Positions 4,634 through 6,284 of a stretch of 6,284 bases of DNA are shown one piece after another. Both the position numbers and the translations under genes were made by a program. The notes under the pieces are model-generated. The model had not been told where the DNA came from, did not search any database, and saw only the letters and a program-made list of their open reading frames with translations. Position 1 is the first letter of the stretch, and every line of letters starts with the position of its first letter. The stretch is from Candidatus Methanophagales archaeon (lineage in GTDB: Archaea > Halobacteriota > Syntropharchaeia > Alkanophagales > Methanospirareceae), in assembly GCA_003601795.1 (NCBI GenBank), contig PIXU01000170.1, positions 1 to 6,284 of the forward strand. Direction: 5' to 3'.

Positions 4634-5863
4634 TCACGGAGAATATTCGAAAAGCTTACTCCACCTTCTGTAATCCCACAATTTCCATGCTCCTGCCTTC
4701 TTCAGGTCTGGTATGTCACACACCGGCTCTTTATCCGTAAAATGACATTTCAAGCAATTTCCGTTGCAGCCCTTAACCGGCTCGAACTGCTTTCCATCTC
4801 TTTTTCTCACATAAATCGGTACATCAACACCCTCGCAATTGTTCGAACACATAAACCTTTTATTCAGCCCTTTTACCTTCTTACCGCCAAGCGACTCAAA
4901 CTCCATACAGAGACCCATCGTCACCTTATTTCTATCGCAAATCTCACGCATCATTCCAAACAACTTTCTCCTGTATTCTATATTCACATGAAACCGTCCG
5001 CTTATTATCTCTGTATATAACCCTCTCATCTTCCTTTTTGGAATTTCAAACCTTTCCTCCAGCTCCTCGTAAATTTCATACTTCAAAGCTCTTGGAATAT
5101 CCATACAACTCGCTATTGTGTGCCCTGCACCAGCATCTACCACTCTTCGCACCAATTCCTCCAGTTCTCCCCTCTCGTCAGTCACACAAGGAATTATTGG
5201 GTCAATTCGACACACGGCGAATTTGCCCTCATTCGCAAGCCGTTCTATATTTCGCACCAGTTCATCTGTTGACGCACCGCCAGCCATCAGCCGCTGTCGC
5301 CTATCTTCGTCCAGAGAAAGAATAGAAACTTTGCCAAACGAATGCTCTTGCTCTTTAATTAATCTGATCGCAGTGTCGCTTATCCTTCCTTTTGTGGTGA
5401 ACTGCACCGGAACATTCTGGTCAACGAACGCCTTTATTATCCTCTCGCTCAATCCATATTTTTCCTTTATCGCCTGGAAAGGACCAGTAACCGGTGAAAG
5501 ATACCTGCAACTCGCAACTCTTATTCCATCCAACTGCTTCGCAACTTTCTTATCAAAATCCTTGAATACCGCGACAACTCCGTATTCTCGAAATATCCTG
5601 AAATACCCACCCAACGCATGGGAATAGCAGAACAGGCAATTATGGCTGCACCCGTTATGAGGGTTTATTAAGAGCTTCTCTGCTGTGCATTCTCTATTTC
5701 CATCTGGCTCTATTCCATTCCACCACCCATGTAGCTCATTATTCGATTCGACTAAAATATGCGGTACTGGTGATTTTATGACCTCAAATTGTTTTGATGC
5801 TCTCCCGAATTCAACCGTTATCTTATTGCTACTCATATCTTTTGAATAGCTCGAATGCTTCAT
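4634..5863 (-). CDS. SplB-like radical SAM protein (COG1533 / Rv2578c-type)
   Basis: This 409-residue protein carries the radical SAM cluster motif C72-SHN-C76-LF-C79 in the context NPHNGCSHNCLFCYSHAL, which ligates the [4Fe-4S] cluster that cleaves S-adenosylmethionine. Typical SplB-like features follow: a Ser-Pro-Val-Thr-Gly-Pro stretch (123-128), FTTKGRISD (155-163), SILSLDEDRRQRLMAGGAST (180-199) and the VCRIDPIIPCVTDERGE strand/turn (217-233). A C-terminal extension has six more cysteines (C339, C343, C366, C370, C373, C382), which could hold a second iron-sulfur cluster or zinc. The overall fold and class are clear. The substrate is unknown, and true spore photoproduct lyase activity is not implied. 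ATG 5863 gives the longest product; Met10 (ATG 5836-5834) is an alternative start because a TATA-like element lies just before 5863. The gene is divergent from tyrS. Confidence 0.9.
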   Translation of the reverse strand: MKHSSYSKDMSSNKITVEFGRASKQFEVIKSPVPHILVESNNELHGWWNGIEPDGNRECTAEKLLINPHNGCSHNCLFCYSHALGGYFRIFREYGVVAVFKDFDKKVAKQLDGIRVASCRYLSPVTGPFQAIKEKYGLSERIIKAFVDQNVPVQFTTKGRISDTAIRLIKEQEHSFGKVSILSLDEDRRQRLMAGGASTDELVRNIERLANEGKFAVCRIDPIIPCVTDERGELEELVRRVVDAGAGHTIASCMDIPRALKYEIYEELEERFEIPKRKMRGLYTEIISGRFHVNIEYRRKLFGMMREICDRNKVTMGLCMEFESLGGKKVKGLNKRFMCSNNCEGVDVPIYVRKRDGKQFEPVKGCNGNCLKCHFTDKEPVCDIPDLKKAGAWKLWDYRRWSKLFEYSP

Positions 5864-5866
5864 TTT

Positions 5867-5917
5867 TCTTATATATTTGAAAGGAGTTGAAGTTAAGCGG
5901 AGCGATAATTTTATAAG
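5867..5917 (-). promoter_or_regulatory. Promoter elements for the radical SAM gene
   Basis: Reading on the - strand, CTTATAAAATTA (complement of about 5906-5917) is a good archaeal TATA element. It would place the transcription start near 5885 and give a leader of about 20 bases to ATG 5863. A second element, ATATATAAG (complement of about 5867-5875), would instead start transcription near 5845. That falls inside the first codons and just ahead of Met10, giving a nearly leaderless message. The choice decides the protein's N-terminus. Confidence 0.45.
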
Positions 5918-5928
5918 GTGAATTAATT

Positions 5929-5942
5929 ACCTATAATTAGGT
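5929..5942. repeat. Perfect inverted repeat in the divergent promoter
   Basis: ACCTATAATTAGGT is made of exact five-base inverted arms (ACCTA / TAGGT) around TAAT. It lies between the two divergent genes and overlaps CTATAATTA, the best + strand TATA candidate for tyrS. Two copies of AGGTGAA (5916-5922 and 5939-5945, 23 bases apart) flank and overlap it. It may be an operator for a dimeric regulator, or a chance feature of AT-rich promoter DNA. Confidence 0.35.
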
Positions 5943-6021
5943 GAAGGCAGACAAAAGGGAAAATGGTATTGTCTCTCTTTTACCGGTAATATCTATGCAG
6001 AATCGAAAATGAGCAGTTAAA
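5930..6021 (+). promoter_or_regulatory. tyrS leader and promoter
   Basis: CTATAATTA at 5931-5939 is TATA-like, and a start about 25 bases downstream (near 5960) would leave a leader of about 60 bases. No strong Shine-Dalgarno precedes ATG 6022; GAGCAG at 6011-6016 is weak. A 23-codon frame from GTG 5941 to TGA 6010-6012 lies in the leader in the same frame as tyrS, separated by a further TAA at 6019-6021. I see no sign that it is a translated leader peptide. Confidence 0.35.
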
Positions 6022-6284
6022 ATGGAAGAAAGCGAAGCGATAAAGATTTTAGAACGAAACGTGGAGGAGATAATAACGAGGGAAGAATTAGTGGATGCTC
6101 TGGCATTAATGGCAAAGTCAACGTCCGGGTCAGACAGGGAGTTAAGAGCGTATGTAGGATATGAGCCGAGTGGCAGTGTGCACATCGGGCATTTGCCCAT
6201 ACTGAACAAGCTGCGTGAACTGCAACGCATTGGTTTTCACATAATCGTGCTTCTCGCCGATATGCACGCATATCTGAACGAAAA
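6022..6284 (+). CDS. tyrS: Tyrosyl-tRNA synthetase, archaeal type (N-terminal part)
   Basis: The first 87 residues of a class I aminoacyl-tRNA synthetase that charges tRNA-Tyr with tyrosine in the cytoplasm; the gene runs off the right edge. The N-terminal helices contain LERNVEEIITREELVDAL, a hallmark of archaeal/eukaryotic TyrRS. Then come LRAYVGYEPSGSVHIGHLPI, with the YxGxEPSG tyrosine-pocket stretch and the HIGH ATP-binding signature at residues 54-57, and IIVLLADMHAYLNE, the conserved 'LLAD.HAyLN' segment. The closely related TrpRS lacks this exact EPSG/HIGH/ADxHAYLN combination. ATG 6022 directly follows an in-frame TAA (6019-6021), so translation cannot begin upstream. The full family length is roughly 310-360 residues, so about three-quarters is outside the window. 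It is a stable housekeeping gene divergent from the radical SAM gene. Confidence 0.95.
   Translation, partial: MEESEAIKILERNVEEIITREELVDALALMAKSTSGSDRELRAYVGYEPSGSVHIGHLPILNKLRELQRIGFHIIVLLADMHAYLNE

Noticed and set aside
4456..4740. + strand ORF with a Shine-Dalgarno-like AAGGAAG and a hydrophobic N-terminus
   Set aside because: Its last third is antisense to the conserved C-terminus of the radical SAM gene and its composition there is that of a shadow frame; only the first ~55 codons could be real and nothing supports them.
5941..6012. 23-codon leader ORF before tyrS, in the same frame
   Set aside because: It has no ribosome binding site and no run of tyrosine codons that would suggest attenuation control, and a frame this short is expected by chance.
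1..6284. CRISPR array, tRNA or rRNA genes
   Set aside because: I saw no regularly spaced repeats and no tRNA- or rRNA-like sequence on either strand.

Overview
The window looks archaeal, and probably comes from an uncultured euryarchaeote related to methanogens or anaerobic methane/alkane oxidisers. The lineage is an inference from overall protein style. The archaeal character is better supported: the gene entering at the right edge is an archaeal/eukaryotic-type tyrosyl-tRNA synthetase, and TATA-box-like elements with short leaders precede several genes.

Region 1 (1-1013) is a tight string of small genes on the + strand. It holds a helix-turn-helix protein of transposase or regulator type, an in-frame coiled-coil/membrane-tail segment that follows a TAA stop and has no start codon of its own, a 41-residue ORF, and a 67-residue one-helix membrane protein joined to it by an ATGA overlap.

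Region 2 (about 1019-4397) begins with a clear TATA element and a strong ribosome binding site. It carries a colinear accessory cluster: a shortened pRiA4b ORF-3-like protein, a six-helix membrane protein, a four-cysteine putative zinc protein, a TPR protein split by a frameshift, an unrecognised 240-residue protein, and a 63-residue remnant that looks like the two ends of a DUF3841 protein. Short gaps and stop/start overlaps suggest co-transcription. Two of these genes seem to keep both family ends but lack the middle, and a third is frameshifted, so the cluster appears to be decaying or rearranging. I cannot assign it a joint function.

Region 3 (4398-4633) has no convincing gene. It holds a weak hydrophobic ORF and AT-rich inverted repeats.

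Region 4 (4634-6284) is conserved chromosome: a SplB-like (COG1533) radical SAM protein on the - strand, transcribed divergently from tyrS on the + strand. They share a 158-bp AT-rich promoter region with a perfect short inverted repeat.
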